IMG/VR virus record: IMGVR_UViG_3300035671_000001
Location: 1 to 64,000 of that record
Length of the DNA stretch: 64,000 nt
Strand: one strand, 5' to 3'
Source of the DNA: a virus
Below the pieces are notes generated by a model. The model saw nothing but the letters and a program-made list of their open reading frames with translations, was not told the origin of the DNA and ran no database searches. Of the stretch, positions 55,164-64,000 are shown piece by piece. Numbering within the stretch: the first letter of the stretch is position 1; each line of letters opens with the position of its first letter. The position numbers and the translations under genes were made by a program.

Positions 55164-55616
55164 ATGGCTGAGCAAGAAGTTGCAAAGCGTAAGATCAAGG
55201 TGAAGAACGTCAGTCCGAATGGGCAGCGTTTCCTATTCGACGCGACCGGCAAGCAGCATCTGCTTGGCCCCGGTCAAGAGGCCGAAGTCGAAGTTGCGGA
55301 GCCGGTGGCAAAGCAGATGGAGGAGCAATCCAAAGCTGGCTCCGATCTCCGCATTGATGGTCATGATCCTGAGGAGCCGCCGAAGAACGAGGCAGCGCCA
55401 GAGGTGCCGAAGGAGCACGAGAGCCGCGTTGCTCTGGCGGAAAAGGAGCGCGATCTGATGGAGGCTGGCCAGGAGGCCGATAAGGATCGGCGCGAGAAGG
55501 ACGCCAAGAAGTCCGGCCCGCAGCGTAGGGCCGAGACCGGCATCCACATGTACGCGGATGGGGTTGAGCCAGAAGTCATTGCTTCCCCGCCGGACGCTCC
55601 TCCGAAAAAGAAGTAA
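55164..55616 (+). CDS. Hypothetical protein after capsid gene
   Basis: 150 residues. A small beta domain (V-K-N-V-S-P-N-G-Q-R-F-L-F) is followed by a charged Glu/Lys-rich, probably disordered half. AAGGAG precedes the ATG. It may be a head-decorating or connector accessory. An intrinsic terminator follows. Confidence 0.5.
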   Translation: MAEQEVAKRKIKVKNVSPNGQRFLFDATGKQHLLGPGQEAEVEVAEPVAKQMEEQSKAGSDLRIDGHDPEEPPKNEAAPEVPKEHESRVALAEKERDLMEAGQEADKDRREKDAKKSGPQRRAETGIHMYADGVEPEVIASPPDAPPKKK

Positions 55617-55640
55617 GCGCCGCCCAGGCGTTTTCGTTGA

Positions 55641-55665
55641 GGGGCGGCTACCTCGCCCCGTTTTT
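55641..55665 (+). terminator. Intrinsic terminator
   Basis: GGGGCG pairs with CGCCCC around GCTACCT and is followed by G and five T. It separates the head genes from the following structural genes. Confidence 0.8.
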
Positions 55666-55694
55666 CTATTCCTAACGCACAGGAGGCCATCCCC

Positions 55695-56372
55695 ATGGCT
55701 AATGCGGTCTATCCACGTTGGAAACAAAGTCTCATGACCGAGGCAGACACCAACAAGTCGCTCGATCAGAGCAGCACCAGCGCGCCGTTCGCGGCACTCG
55801 TCACCACGTCGGGCGGCTACACCTACAGTGCCTCGCACCAGTTCTACAACTCACTCACCAATATCGTCGGCACCGACGTCGCCATTACTACACCCACCGT
55901 GTTGAACGGACTGTTCGATGGCGACGACGTCACCTTTACTTCGGTGACCGGCACGGTGGTCGGTGCGATTGTGATCTATCGCAAGAACGCTGGCGCCAAC
56001 ACGACGTGGCGGCTGGTGCTGTACGAGGACACGAGCGTCACTGGGTTGCCGGTCACGCCGAATGGAGGAAACATAGTTATTACCTGGAATGCGAGTGGTA
56101 TCTTCCAACTTAGCGACAAAGTTGTAAAAGAAAACATTCATAGTCTCGGCTTCTTCGGTCCTGCCGAGCTTGTCGCATACAAGTATCGTGATCACGACGA
56201 GTTGCAGATTGGCTTCATCGCGCAACAGGTAGAGACCTTCGCTCCGCATGCCGTGCGTGAGTTGGGCGGCCTGCGCCACGTGGACTATGCTTCCGCCTTC
56301 GCGGCCGCTGCCGCGTTGGGAGGGATGCATGATCGCGACGGAATGGCTGTACTGGATCGCCGGGTTGCTTGA
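55695..56372 (+). CDS. Structural protein with S74-type chaperone end
   Basis: 225 residues. A beta-rich N-terminal domain (1-135) precedes S-D-K-V-V-K-E-N-I (140-148), A-Y-K-Y-R and I-G-F-I-A-Q-Q-V-E, the peptidase_S74 intramolecular chaperone of tail-spike proteins, with the S-D-x-x-x-K catalytic segment. It would help trimerise and then release. The protein is short for a spike. A LAGLIDADG gene overlaps its 3' end by 44 bp. Confidence 0.7.
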   Translation: MANAVYPRWKQSLMTEADTNKSLDQSSTSAPFAALVTTSGGYTYSASHQFYNSLTNIVGTDVAITTPTVLNGLFDGDDVTFTSVTGTVVGAIVIYRKNAGANTTWRLVLYEDTSVTGLPVTPNGGNIVITWNASGIFQLSDKVVKENIHSLGFFGPAELVAYKYRDHDELQIGFIAQQVETFAPHAVRELGGLRHVDYASAFAAAAALGGMHDRDGMAVLDRRVA

Positions 56373-56802
56373 AGGCGAGGGCTGCTTTCAACATCGACGC
56401 AACGGTGACTTGCTTGTTCAAGTCGTCATGACCGATGGCGACATCATCGGTCGTCTACAGACGCTTCTCGGCTTTGGTACATTGAGACAGTCGCGTCTGC
56501 CGTCAGGTAAGACCGGCTTTCGATGGACCTCCACGCATCAGGCAAACACCGCTGGCTTGCTGATGACGGTGCTTCCTTTGATGGGAGCGCGTCGCGCCGA
56601 CAAGATCAGAGAGTGCCTCAAGGCTTGGGGAGCGAAGCCGCTTCGCAAGGCGATGTGGACGCACTGCAAGAACGGTCACGAGCTTTCTGGTGACAACTTG
56701 TGGCTCATTCATGAAGGCAAGTATGAGAAACGTCGTTGCCGTGAATGCGCGCGGCTGCGTCAGATCAAATACAAACAATCGAAACGACCGGAGACCGCAT
56801 GA
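56329..56802 (+). CDS. LAGLIDADG-type homing endonuclease
   Basis: 157 residues from the ATG at 56329. W-I-A-G-L-L-E-G-E-G-C-F (9-20) is a single LAGLIDADG motif, so the enzyme would act as a dimer. A C-terminal C-K-N-G-H-E-L-S and R-R-C-R-E-C cluster suggests a zinc-stabilised tail. It starts inside the S74 gene and ends with a stop overlapping the next ATG. Likely a mobile intruder. Confidence 0.7.
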   Translation: MIATEWLYWIAGLLEGEGCFQHRRNGDLLVQVVMTDGDIIGRLQTLLGFGTLRQSRLPSGKTGFRWTSTHQANTAGLLMTVLPLMGARRADKIRECLKAWGAKPLRKAMWTHCKNGHELSGDNLWLIHEGKYEKRRCRECARLRQIKYKQSKRPETA

Positions 56803-57116
56803 TTCCTGGTGATCCATTCCGAGGCCTGCCGGAGCAGGAGCGGGCGCTGTTTGAAATCTTCAAGCAGGCGTCCGCCGGCAAGAATGTCGATGCCGTGATC
56901 GGGGCGTCGCTCAATCTTCTGATCAATGTGTTGCGGCAGATGGAGCCGACGCGGGCGGAGGCCGAAGCGCGCTTCGACATGCTGTTCGGCCGCGCCAAGT
57001 CGCTACTGCTCGATCGGCACTACGACAGCGTGACCGGAAAACGCAAGACCGTGTTTCCTTTCACCCAGCAGGTTCGCCTGCCGTTGCACTGGGAAGACGA
57101 CAAGGTGCACGGCTAG
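56799..57116 (+). CDS. Hypothetical protein
   Basis: 105 residues, start overlapping the endonuclease stop. Helical with L-P-E-Q-E-R-A-L-F-E-I-F and A-S-L-N-L-L-I-N-V-L-R-Q-M-E. Position among tail and head genes suggests a structural accessory. No family recognised. Confidence 0.5.
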   Translation: MIPGDPFRGLPEQERALFEIFKQASAGKNVDAVIGASLNLLINVLRQMEPTRAEAEARFDMLFGRAKSLLLDRHYDSVTGKRKTVFPFTQQVRLPLHWEDDKVHG

Positions 57117-57150
57117 AGACTTTCCTTCTCACGACAAAAGGACAGAAGCC

Positions 57151-57588
57151 ATGGCAATCGCCGGCACGACAGAACAGGCAATCCTCGCTCTCATCTACAA
57201 CGCGACGGCCTGGGCCAATTACGCGGACAATGCCGTCACTTCTCCGCAGGCCAGTATCGCGGTGGCGCTGCATACGGCTGACCCCGGGACCGGCGGCTCG
57301 CAGTCAACCAGCGAGGTCGTCTACACCAGCTATGCCAGGGCCAGCGTCGCTCGCACGACTGGTGGATGGACGATCTCGGGGACGGGTCCGGCGAGCTGCT
57401 CGCCGGTCAGCAACATCACGTTCCCGGCGGGTACCGGCGGCTCCGGCACGGTGACCAACTTCAGCACCGGCAAGACCGGGGGCGGCACCACTCCTATCCT
57501 CTGGTCCGGCACCGTGACGCCGTCGATCGCGGTCGGCAGTGGGGTGACACCGGTTCTCACCAACGCCACGACCATCACGCTGTCATGA
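57151..57588 (+). CDS. Tail-associated structural protein
   Basis: 145 residues. A-I-L-A-L-I-Y-N-A-T-A-W-A-N and V-A-L-H-T-A-D-P-G-T-G-G-S-Q-S-T-S-E-V-V-Y-T-S-Y-A-R belong to a small family of beta-rich phage tail proteins found beside fibre genes. AAAAGG precedes the ATG. Its stop overlaps the next ATG. Confidence 0.6.
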   Translation: MAIAGTTEQAILALIYNATAWANYADNAVTSPQASIAVALHTADPGTGGSQSTSEVVYTSYARASVARTTGGWTISGTGPASCSPVSNITFPAGTGGSGTVTNFSTGKTGGGTTPILWSGTVTPSIAVGSGVTPVLTNATTITLS

Positions 57589-58016
57589 ACCATGCCGCAG
57601 CGTTCCGGCGCTGCCTCGTCGACCTCGACGTGGTCGGGGTCTGTGAACTGTGGTTTCACGTCGCGCCAGGACTGCCGCAGCCGAGGAACAACGAGGAGGC
57701 GCTCGTCACCCTGCACCACGCGCGCACGCAGGCTCACTCAATACCGCACAGGCTGCGTTGCTACTCGCACGCGTGGCTGCGTGAGCGCGGCCTGCCGTCG
57801 GGGCTGCCCGATGGGCTGAGGGCGAAAGCGGATCGCATGTACCCGCGCCGGGTAGAGGCGGTGGGTATCGCGGTGAAGGCGCTGTCGGGCGACCATGAGC
57901 GGGCGCGCGCGGTCGAGCGGGCGATGTCCGACGCCGTGGCCGAGTGCTACGCGGCCGGCGTCACCGATCCCGTTGTCGTCAAGGCTCGAATGGACGCGGC
58001 GCGGCGCGGCATGTGA
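57585..58016 (+). CDS. Hypothetical protein
   Basis: 143 residues from the ATG overlapping the previous stop; the earlier frame is not used. Helical and Arg-rich, with A-E-C-Y-A-A-G-V-T-D-P near the end. No known domain. Located between tail-protein genes, so a structural accessory is possible. Confidence 0.5.
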   Translation: MNHAAAFRRCLVDLDVVGVCELWFHVAPGLPQPRNNEEALVTLHHARTQAHSIPHRLRCYSHAWLRERGLPSGLPDGLRAKADRMYPRRVEAVGIAVKALSGDHERARAVERAMSDAVAECYAAGVTDPVVVKARMDAARRGM

Positions 58017-58022
58017 GCGGAC

Positions 58023-59582
58023 ATGGCAGACTGGTACGTCAGCTCCGCCGCTTATGCCGCCGTCCCGGCTTGGCAGGCGACGCACGCGTACACCGTCGGG
58101 CAGTTCGTCAGGCCAACGGCGGGGGCTATTGGAACGTCGTGGGTGTACCGCTGCACGACGGCTGGGACGTCCAGTGGGACAGAGCCGGTTTGGGGCACGG
58201 TAGCTGGCGCCAACAACGATCCTTTCACCGACGGCACGGCAGGCTTCACCAACGTCACCGGGCAGTCCGCCTACGGCTGGAGCGCGGCGGCTGGCACGCT
58301 CTACACCTTGACTGGCGGCAACGCGCGAGTACGACTGACCACGCCGACGGAACGAGTCTTCCTCTCCAGCGACCACAGCGAGAGCAGCGTCAGCCCGGGC
58401 AGCTCGTACACCCAAAACAACGGTGGGTTCATCGCTTTCGGTCTTACGCAATTTATCTCGGTGAACCGCGCAGGCTCGGTACCGCCGGTCGCGGCCGACG
58501 TCCAGTCCGGCGCCTCGATCACGGTGACCGGCGCGAGCCTTGTGATAGACGCCTGCACCGAAGTTTTTTGGCAAGGCATAACCTTCACCGTTGCCGGTGG
58601 AGCGACGAACTACAACCTTTATTTCTGCGGGGGCAGCACCGGGTACAAGCAGCACTACTTCAAGAACTGCGCGCTCGTGATCTCGAACACGAACGTCAAC
58701 TCGCGCATGGGGCCGAATGGCACCGCTCCCAAGGTGGTGTTCGACAATACAACCGTTCAGTTCGGCAACGCCAGCCAATCCATCACGGTCGGCTTTTCAA
58801 TAGAGTACATTTGGATTAACACGCCGTCCGCGATCCAGGGCGCGACGTTGCCGACCTCGTTGTTCACTACTTCATCAAACACCTTCTTGTTGGTGACTGC
58901 TCGTGGCGTTGACTTCAGTGCACTTACTGGGAGCTTCGTGACCGGCAGCACCGTCAGCGGTGGCACCCCCTACAAAATCCTGCTGGATAGCTGCAGAATC
59001 AATTCGGCGCTCAATCGTGCGGGCACGAACGTCGCGTTGGTCTCTGACGAGATCGAACTGGTGAATTGCTTCGACGGCACCAACGTCCTCAACGAGCGTT
59101 ACACGCCAGCGGGTGTCGTCATCACCGACCGCAGCACCACGCTGAGCGGCGGGGCGCAGGACGATGCCGGTGCATACAGCATTAAACTGGTATCGAGCAC
59201 CCGCTCCGAGAAGCAGGTCATGCTCCTGGACAGCTTCTGGCTGGACGTCGAGAACGCGCTGGTCGGCTCCGCGCGCACGGCAACGGTGGAGATCATCTCG
59301 TCGGCGTCGCTCAACAACGACGACATCCGGTTGTTCCTGGAATACATGGGGACGGGTGGATCGGCCGTCGCGTCGTTCGCCGACAGCCTCGCGTCGGTGC
59401 TGACCGCGTCGGCGGCGCTGACCACCTCCGCCAACACCTGGAACAACCCGCCGAGCACGCCGGTCAAGCAGCTCCTGCAGATGACGTTCACCCCGCAGGC
59501 GGCCGGGCGGGTGCGCGGGCTGGTGCGACTAGGTAAGGTCTCGGCCACGGTCTGGGTCAACCCGCAGCTCACGATCACCTAG
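58023..59582 (+). CDS. Tail fibre, tandem paralog 1
   Basis: 519 residues. M-A-D-W-Y-V-S-S, then W-Q-A-T-H-A-Y-T-V-G-Q-F-V-R-P at 17-31, a CBM5/12-like module; then a long beta-helix-like domain and a conserved end (N-N-P-P-S-T-P-V-K-Q, W-V-N-P-Q). Two more genes with the same plan follow. Probably a carbohydrate-binding fibre or depolymerase. No catalytic triad identified. Confidence 0.7.
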   Translation: MADWYVSSAAYAAVPAWQATHAYTVGQFVRPTAGAIGTSWVYRCTTAGTSSGTEPVWGTVAGANNDPFTDGTAGFTNVTGQSAYGWSAAAGTLYTLTGGNARVRLTTPTERVFLSSDHSESSVSPGSSYTQNNGGFIAFGLTQFISVNRAGSVPPVAADVQSGASITVTGASLVIDACTEVFWQGITFTVAGGATNYNLYFCGGSTGYKQHYFKNCALVISNTNVNSRMGPNGTAPKVVFDNTTVQFGNASQSITVGFSIEYIWINTPSAIQGATLPTSLFTTSSNTFLLVTARGVDFSALTGSFVTGSTVSGGTPYKILLDSCRINSALNRAGTNVALVSDEIELVNCFDGTNVLNERYTPAGVVITDRSTTLSGGAQDDAGAYSIKLVSSTRSEKQVMLLDSFWLDVENALVGSARTATVEIISSASLNNDDIRLFLEYMGTGGSAVASFADSLASVLTASAALTTSANTWNNPPSTPVKQLLQMTFTPQAAGRVRGLVRLGKVSATVWVNPQLTIT

Positions 59583-62450
59583 ATGGCCGACTGGTACGTC
59601 TCCAGCGCCGTCTACGCGACGATCCCGGTCTGGGCTGCGACGACGGCTTATAACGTGGGTCAGTTCGTCAAGCCGACGGTATCCGCTTTTGACACGCAAT
59701 ATGTGTTCCGCTGCACGGTGGCGGGCACCTCGGGTGCGACAGAACCAACCTGGAGCGGTGCGGCTACCAACAATTCGACCATCGCTTCGGGTGGTGCGAC
59801 GTTCGCCAACGTTACTGGGCAGTCGACCTATGGTTGGAGTGCGTCGTCCGGAACTCTCTACACTGTTGCCAATCGTCGTGTGCTTGTTGGCGACCGTGTG
59901 TTTGCGTCGAGTGATCATGCCGAGAGTTCGTCAGCAGCGGTAGCATACGATTTCAATAACGGCACGGTCGCATTTGGCTTGGTTCAAATTGTTTCGGTCA
60001 GTCGTGCCGGATCGGTGCCTCCTACGGCAAGCGACACCCAATCTGGTGCCAGCATCACCAACACAAGTGGTTCCAGTGTGGCTCTGAATGCTTGGTGCAA
60101 TTTGTTTTGGCAAGGAATCACAATCACGATTGGTGGCAGCAGTGCGATCAATCTGTTTTTCAACGTTGGAGCTGGTGCGCGGAAGTCGCATTATTTGAAA
60201 AACTGCGCGATAGTTTTTACTACTGCACAGGCTGCTTCAAGAATAAGTACCAACAACGTGGCGAAGGTTACGCTCGACAACACGACGGTCAAGTTTGCCA
60301 ACGTCGCGCAGGCCATTGATGGTCAGGCGCCGTTCGACTTCAACTGGATCAACACGCCGTCCGCCATCCAGGGCGCCACAATCCCGACGACGCTGTTCAA
60401 GTGCGGGACCAACGCGCCGCCATTGTCCATGATCTGTCGCGGCGTCGACCTCAGCGCCATCACCGGGACGCTGTGCAGCGGCACTACCGGCTCGAACGGC
60501 GGCAGCATGAAAGCGCTGTTCGATAGCTGCAAGATCGCTCCCGGCGTCACGCGATTGGCCGCGCCCGCGACCATCACCAACGCGGGCGATGAAGTCGAGC
60601 TGATGAACTGCTTCGATGGGACCAACATTATCAACGAACGCTACGCCTACGGCGGCTCGGTAGTCATCGACCGCAGCACGACGCTGAGCGGTGGCGCTCA
60701 GGACGATGTGGGAGCCTATAGCCTCAAGCTGGCGTCGAGCACGCGCGCCGATTTCCAGACCATGCCGCTAGATGCGTTCTGGCTCGACGTCGAGAATATC
60801 GCGATCGGCGTGGCGAAGACGGCAACGGTGGAGATCATCGGCTCGGCCTCGCTCAACAACACCGACATTCGGCTACAGCTTGAATACACGGGAACTTCTA
60901 TCCAGAGTTGGAATCCTGCCGATAAAAATGACGTCACGTTTAGCAACGGGAATTTAACTGCTACTGGAGTTACATCCTCACAAGGAGGAGTGCGAGCTTA
61001 TCCTTATTTCAGCTCTGGTAAGTATTACTGGGAGTGCAAGGTTGACGTGATTAGTTCGAACAATTGGGGTGTGGGTGTGGCTATTGCATCTTGCGATTTG
61101 GATGCGGTGGGAAACACTCCAAACAATGCTGCGGTGATTTTTAAGAGCGGCAATATCTATGTCAACAACGTCTATACGGGTACTTCACTTGGGGCACGCG
61201 CAGCCAACGATATTTTCAGTGTTGCGGTAGATGCAACCGCTCGATTGATTTGGTTCCGGGTTGCGCCATCAGGAAACTGGAACGCTAGTGGTACGGCCGA
61301 TCCGGCAACTGGAGTAGGTGGCATCAGCATTAGCGCCCTGAGTGGTGCTCTTTTTCCAGTGTTTAGTTCAATTGGCGCAGACCAAACGACGATCAATCTT
61401 GGTGCTACTACTTTCAGTGGAAGCATTCCTTCCGGCTTCGTGACAACTGCGCTTTTGATTAACTATGGCTCATTCATCGAAAGCCTGGCTTCGGTGTTGA
61501 CGCCGGCGGCGGCGTTGCCGACATCGCTCGTCACTTGGCTCAACCCGCCGAGCACGCCGGTCAAACAACAGTTGCAAGCCACGTTCACGCCGCGCACAGT
61601 CGGTCGCGTGCGCGGCCTCGTTCGACTCGGGAAGACTTCGGCCACGGCCTGGGTCAACCCGCAGATCGCCATCACCATTCCTCCGCTTTCCGCAGAAGCC
61701 TCGCAATTCTTGGCGCGGACGTCTTCGCTTGATGCGACGCACACCAATGCTTACACGGCTTTGATCGATGGGCTAGTGACTGACGGCATTTGGTCGAAGC
61801 TGGACGTGCTTCATGTCTACGCGACGCAGAACAGCACTACGGCGCTGCTGAATTTGAAATCGAATAGTTACACCGGCACAGCCAATGGCTCACCGGCATT
61901 CGTGGCGGATCGTGGCTTTACCGGCGTCGATGCCAGTGCGACGGTTTACATCGATACCGGGTTTAATCCGGCAACTGCCGGCGGCAATTATTCGCAGGAT
62001 TCCGCGCATATCTCGGCATGGAGTAATACCACTCCAGCAAATTCTGGCCCTTCGGGCGGCGTCGTCATTGGTTCTGAAATTTCGGCATCTCATACTGCTG
62101 TTTACTCGCGATATAACGACGGGTTTAGTTATTTCGGTGTCAACGCAAGCGCCACCAACTTTACTTCTACTGGTACTCCATCCAATGGTCATTTCCTTGC
62201 CAACCGTTCGTCTAGTAGCGCCCTTCAAGGTTACAAGAATGGGACTTCTGTTTTAACGTGGACTAATACGTCGGTCGCTCCGGCATCGCAAAATATTTAT
62301 GCATTAGCAAACCATGGTCCTTCTGGTGCTAATCTTGGTACCGCGTTTCAGCTACCCGCGATAAGTATTGGCTCATCGTTGAGTTCGACTGATGTCACCA
62401 ACTTCTACAATCGCCTGCGAACCTACATGACTGCCGTTGGGGTGCCCTGA
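59583..62450 (+). CDS. Tail fibre, tandem paralog 2 with SPRY-like insert
   Basis: 955 residues. Its first 440 residues parallel paralog 1. A SPRY-like module (about 445-610, N-G-N-L-T-A-T, G-K-Y-Y-W-E-C, I-W-F-R) then interrupts the C-terminal module, which resumes near 630. A further C-terminal domain follows (about 690-955, T-N-F-Y-N-R-L-R-T-Y-M) that resembles a concanavalin-like tip. It starts right after the paralog 1 stop. The insert resembles the partial gene at the left window edge. Confidence 0.7.
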   Translation: MADWYVSSAVYATIPVWAATTAYNVGQFVKPTVSAFDTQYVFRCTVAGTSGATEPTWSGAATNNSTIASGGATFANVTGQSTYGWSASSGTLYTVANRRVLVGDRVFASSDHAESSSAAVAYDFNNGTVAFGLVQIVSVSRAGSVPPTASDTQSGASITNTSGSSVALNAWCNLFWQGITITIGGSSAINLFFNVGAGARKSHYLKNCAIVFTTAQAASRISTNNVAKVTLDNTTVKFANVAQAIDGQAPFDFNWINTPSAIQGATIPTTLFKCGTNAPPLSMICRGVDLSAITGTLCSGTTGSNGGSMKALFDSCKIAPGVTRLAAPATITNAGDEVELMNCFDGTNIINERYAYGGSVVIDRSTTLSGGAQDDVGAYSLKLASSTRADFQTMPLDAFWLDVENIAIGVAKTATVEIIGSASLNNTDIRLQLEYTGTSIQSWNPADKNDVTFSNGNLTATGVTSSQGGVRAYPYFSSGKYYWECKVDVISSNNWGVGVAIASCDLDAVGNTPNNAAVIFKSGNIYVNNVYTGTSLGARAANDIFSVAVDATARLIWFRVAPSGNWNASGTADPATGVGGISISALSGALFPVFSSIGADQTTINLGATTFSGSIPSGFVTTALLINYGSFIESLASVLTPAAALPTSLVTWLNPPSTPVKQQLQATFTPRTVGRVRGLVRLGKTSATAWVNPQIAITIPPLSAEASQFLARTSSLDATHTNAYTALIDGLVTDGIWSKLDVLHVYATQNSTTALLNLKSNSYTGTANGSPAFVADRGFTGVDASATVYIDTGFNPATAGGNYSQDSAHISAWSNTTPANSGPSGGVVIGSEISASHTAVYSRYNDGFSYFGVNASATNFTSTGTPSNGHFLANRSSSSALQGYKNGTSVLTWTNTSVAPASQNIYALANHGPSGANLGTAFQLPAISIGSSLSSTDVTNFYNRLRTYMTAVGVP

Positions 62451-64000
62451 TGGCTGACTGGTACGTCTCGTCCGTCGCCTACGCCGCCCTCCCGGCCTGG
62501 GCGGCGACGACGGCGTACACGGTCGGGCAGATCATCCGGCCGACTACAGCCGCGATCGGTACGCACCATGTACTTCGGTGCACTACAGCAGGAACGAGCG
62601 CAGCGTCTGAGCCGACATGGGCGGTTGGAAATAATGCGACGACCACATCCAACACTGCTGTTTTTACCAATGTTGGTGGTCAATCCGCCTATGGCTGGGG
62701 CGCCGCCTCTGGCTCTTTGTTGACCATTGGCCGGAGCCGTGTCGTAGTTGGTGATCGGGTGTTTCTGTCGAGCGATCACAGCGAAAGTGGCAACGCAAGT
62801 TGGGACTTCAACAATCTCACGAGTGCCTTTGGATTGATCCAGCTTATCTCAGTCAACCGGGCTGGTTCGGTGCCGCCGGTCGCTGCCGATATTTTGAATG
62901 GGGCCAGCATTACCAATGCCGCGGGCGCTAACTTCCAAGTAGATGCTCATTGCAATTTGCTCTGGCAGGGAATTACATTCACCAGTGTAAATGGTTTTGC
63001 CTTCAATACAAGCGCAACCAAGTCATACTATTTCAAAAACTGTGCTTTCGTGTTAAGCGCCGTTTCAAACGCTACTTTCAGAACTGCTGCGCCCTGTAAG
63101 ATCATTCTTGATAACACGACGATACAGTTTGGTCATATTGGTCAGGTTATTACTGCTGGTACCTTCGGCCAAGGTGAACTTTCTTGGATCAACACGCCAA
63201 ACGCCATTATTGGAGCTACGCTGCCAACCTTCTTATTTAGTAACGGTGGTACATCTCTGACGGTTACCTGTCGCGGTGTCGACCTCAGCGCCATCGTCGG
63301 GACGTTGCTAAAAACCGCGTCTGCCGGCGTGATTACAAAGGTGTTGCTCGACAGCTGCAAGATCGCTCCCGGCGTGACGCGCTACGCCTTGACCTCGACC
63401 ACGGGCGATCCTGCCTACGACGAGATCGAGCTGGTGAATTGTTTCGATGGAACGAACATCATCAACGAGCGGCACACTGCGGCCGGCGACGTCATCACCG
63501 ACGCCACTACCACGCTGAGCGGAGGGACGCGGGACAACGTCGGCGGCTACAGCCACAAGCTCGTTTCCAGCGCGCGCTCCGACGTCTGCACCATGCCGCT
63601 CGACGGCTTTTGGCTCGATGTCGGGAACACCGGGGTAGGTGTGGCGAAGACCGCGACGGTGGAGATCGTCTCGTCCGCCGTGCTCAACAACAACGACATC
63701 AAGCTCCAACTCGAATACATGGGCATATCTGGTTCGGCGCTGGCGTCGTTTGGCGAGAGCTTGGCATCGATGTTAACCGCTGCAGCAGCGTTGCCGTCGT
63801 CGTCGGCGAGTTGGAATAATCCGCCCAGCACGCCGCAAAAGCAGTTCTTGCAGGTGTCGTTCACTCCGCAGACTGCTGGTCGCGTCAAAGGTCTGGTGCG
63901 GTTGGGCAAACCCTCGACGACGGTGTGGGTCAATCCGCAAGTTGCTGTCGCTGCGGTGCCACAGCCAACGTCGCTGACGGCCGCGTTGTTTGACGACAGT
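62450..64000 (+). CDS. Tail fibre, tandem paralog 3, 3' end cut by window
   Basis: The ATG overlaps the paralog 2 stop and the frame stays open to the window end (517 codons). It opens M-A-D-W-Y-V-S-S-V-A-Y and has the same W-A-A-T-T-A-Y-T-V-G-Q-I module, beta-helix region and N-N-P-P-S-T-P-Q-K-Q segment. A new region begins near residue 505. The C-terminus lies outside the window. Confidence 0.75.
   Translation, partial: MADWYVSSVAYAALPAWAATTAYTVGQIIRPTTAAIGTHHVLRCTTAGTSAASEPTWAVGNNATTTSNTAVFTNVGGQSAYGWGAASGSLLTIGRSRVVVGDRVFLSSDHSESGNASWDFNNLTSAFGLIQLISVNRAGSVPPVAADILNGASITNAAGANFQVDAHCNLLWQGITFTSVNGFAFNTSATKSYYFKNCAFVLSAVSNATFRTAAPCKIILDNTTIQFGHIGQVITAGTFGQGELSWINTPNAIIGATLPTFLFSNGGTSLTVTCRGVDLSAIVGTLLKTASAGVITKVLLDSCKIAPGVTRYALTSTTGDPAYDEIELVNCFDGTNIINERHTAAGDVITDATTTLSGGTRDNVGGYSHKLVSSARSDVCTMPLDGFWLDVGNTGVGVAKTATVEIVSSAVLNNNDIKLQLEYMGISGSALASFGESLASMLTAAAALPSSSASWNNPPSTPQKQFLQVSFTPQTAGRVKGLVRLGKPSTTVWVNPQVAVAAVPQPTSLTAALFDDS

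Noticed and set aside
57738-58778. 346-residue minus-strand frame
   Set aside because: Lies opposite two well-supported tail-region genes and has shadow composition.

Overview
The window is a slice of a GC-rich bacteriophage genome, free or integrated. It carries a large terminase, portal, capsid maturation protease, cement protein, major capsid protein, endolysin and tail-fibre genes. The host is probably an alphaproteobacterium of the Bradyrhizobium type. This is inferred from two secreted proteins with PEP-CTERM-like C-termini (VGAGLPGL and VGAGIPGL followed by an Arg cluster) and from small proteins that resemble rhizobial phage families. No integrase or lysogeny repressor is visible. Both window ends cut through tail-fibre genes.

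Layout. 0-2 kb: end of a tail-fibre gene and a CxxCxxCC protein. 2.1-5.2 kb, minus strand: RusA-like resolvase, PD-(D/E)XK-like protein, MT-A70 methyltransferase and small genes. 5.4-13.1 kb: recombination and early genes (RecE-like exonuclease, RecT-like annealing protein, an Acb2/Tad1-like small protein, an HNH-like protein). 13.1-15.6 kb, minus strand: a compact operon with a small HTH protein and membrane proteins, then two PEP-CTERM-type secreted proteins. 15.8-21.7 kb: early hypothetical genes. 21.6-24.8 kb: the repeat and Tas locus. 25-29.3 kb: a structured non-coding stretch, an SF2 helicase and a run of tiny zinc-binding and helper genes. 29.9-35.2 kb: a MoxR AAA+ / DUF3150-like / VWA module whose genes are separated by a recurring two-hairpin intergenic cassette. 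35.4-41.2 kb: small genes, a NusG-like antiterminator, and the terminase. 41.3-57 kb: collagen-like fibre, endolysin, portal, ADP-ribosyltransferase-like protein, head morphogenesis, protease/scaffold, cement and capsid. 57-64 kb: tail proteins with three tandem paralogous fibre genes.

The outstanding element is a family of strictly periodic arrays. Two 10-bp boxes, GAGCGAGCCA (A) and GAGAGCACCA (B), alternate and are separated by variable 8-bp spacers, giving an 18-bp half-period and a 36-bp full period. The largest block (about 53 units) and a second block (about 12 units) flank and run into a 262-residue gene whose sequence resembles the Nop/IS110-type RNA-binding fold. This matches TIGR-Tas systems (tandem interspaced guide RNA arrays with Nop-domain Tas proteins, processed to 36-nt dual-spacer guides, reported in 2025). 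The protein here has no visible nuclease domain, so it would be TasA-like. At least eight further arrays or remnants, two of them inverted, are scattered through 5-33 kb, about 97 units in total. None was seen in the structural half of the window. The TIGR assignment rests on period, dual short spacers, gene context and fold-level motif similarity, not on a database search.
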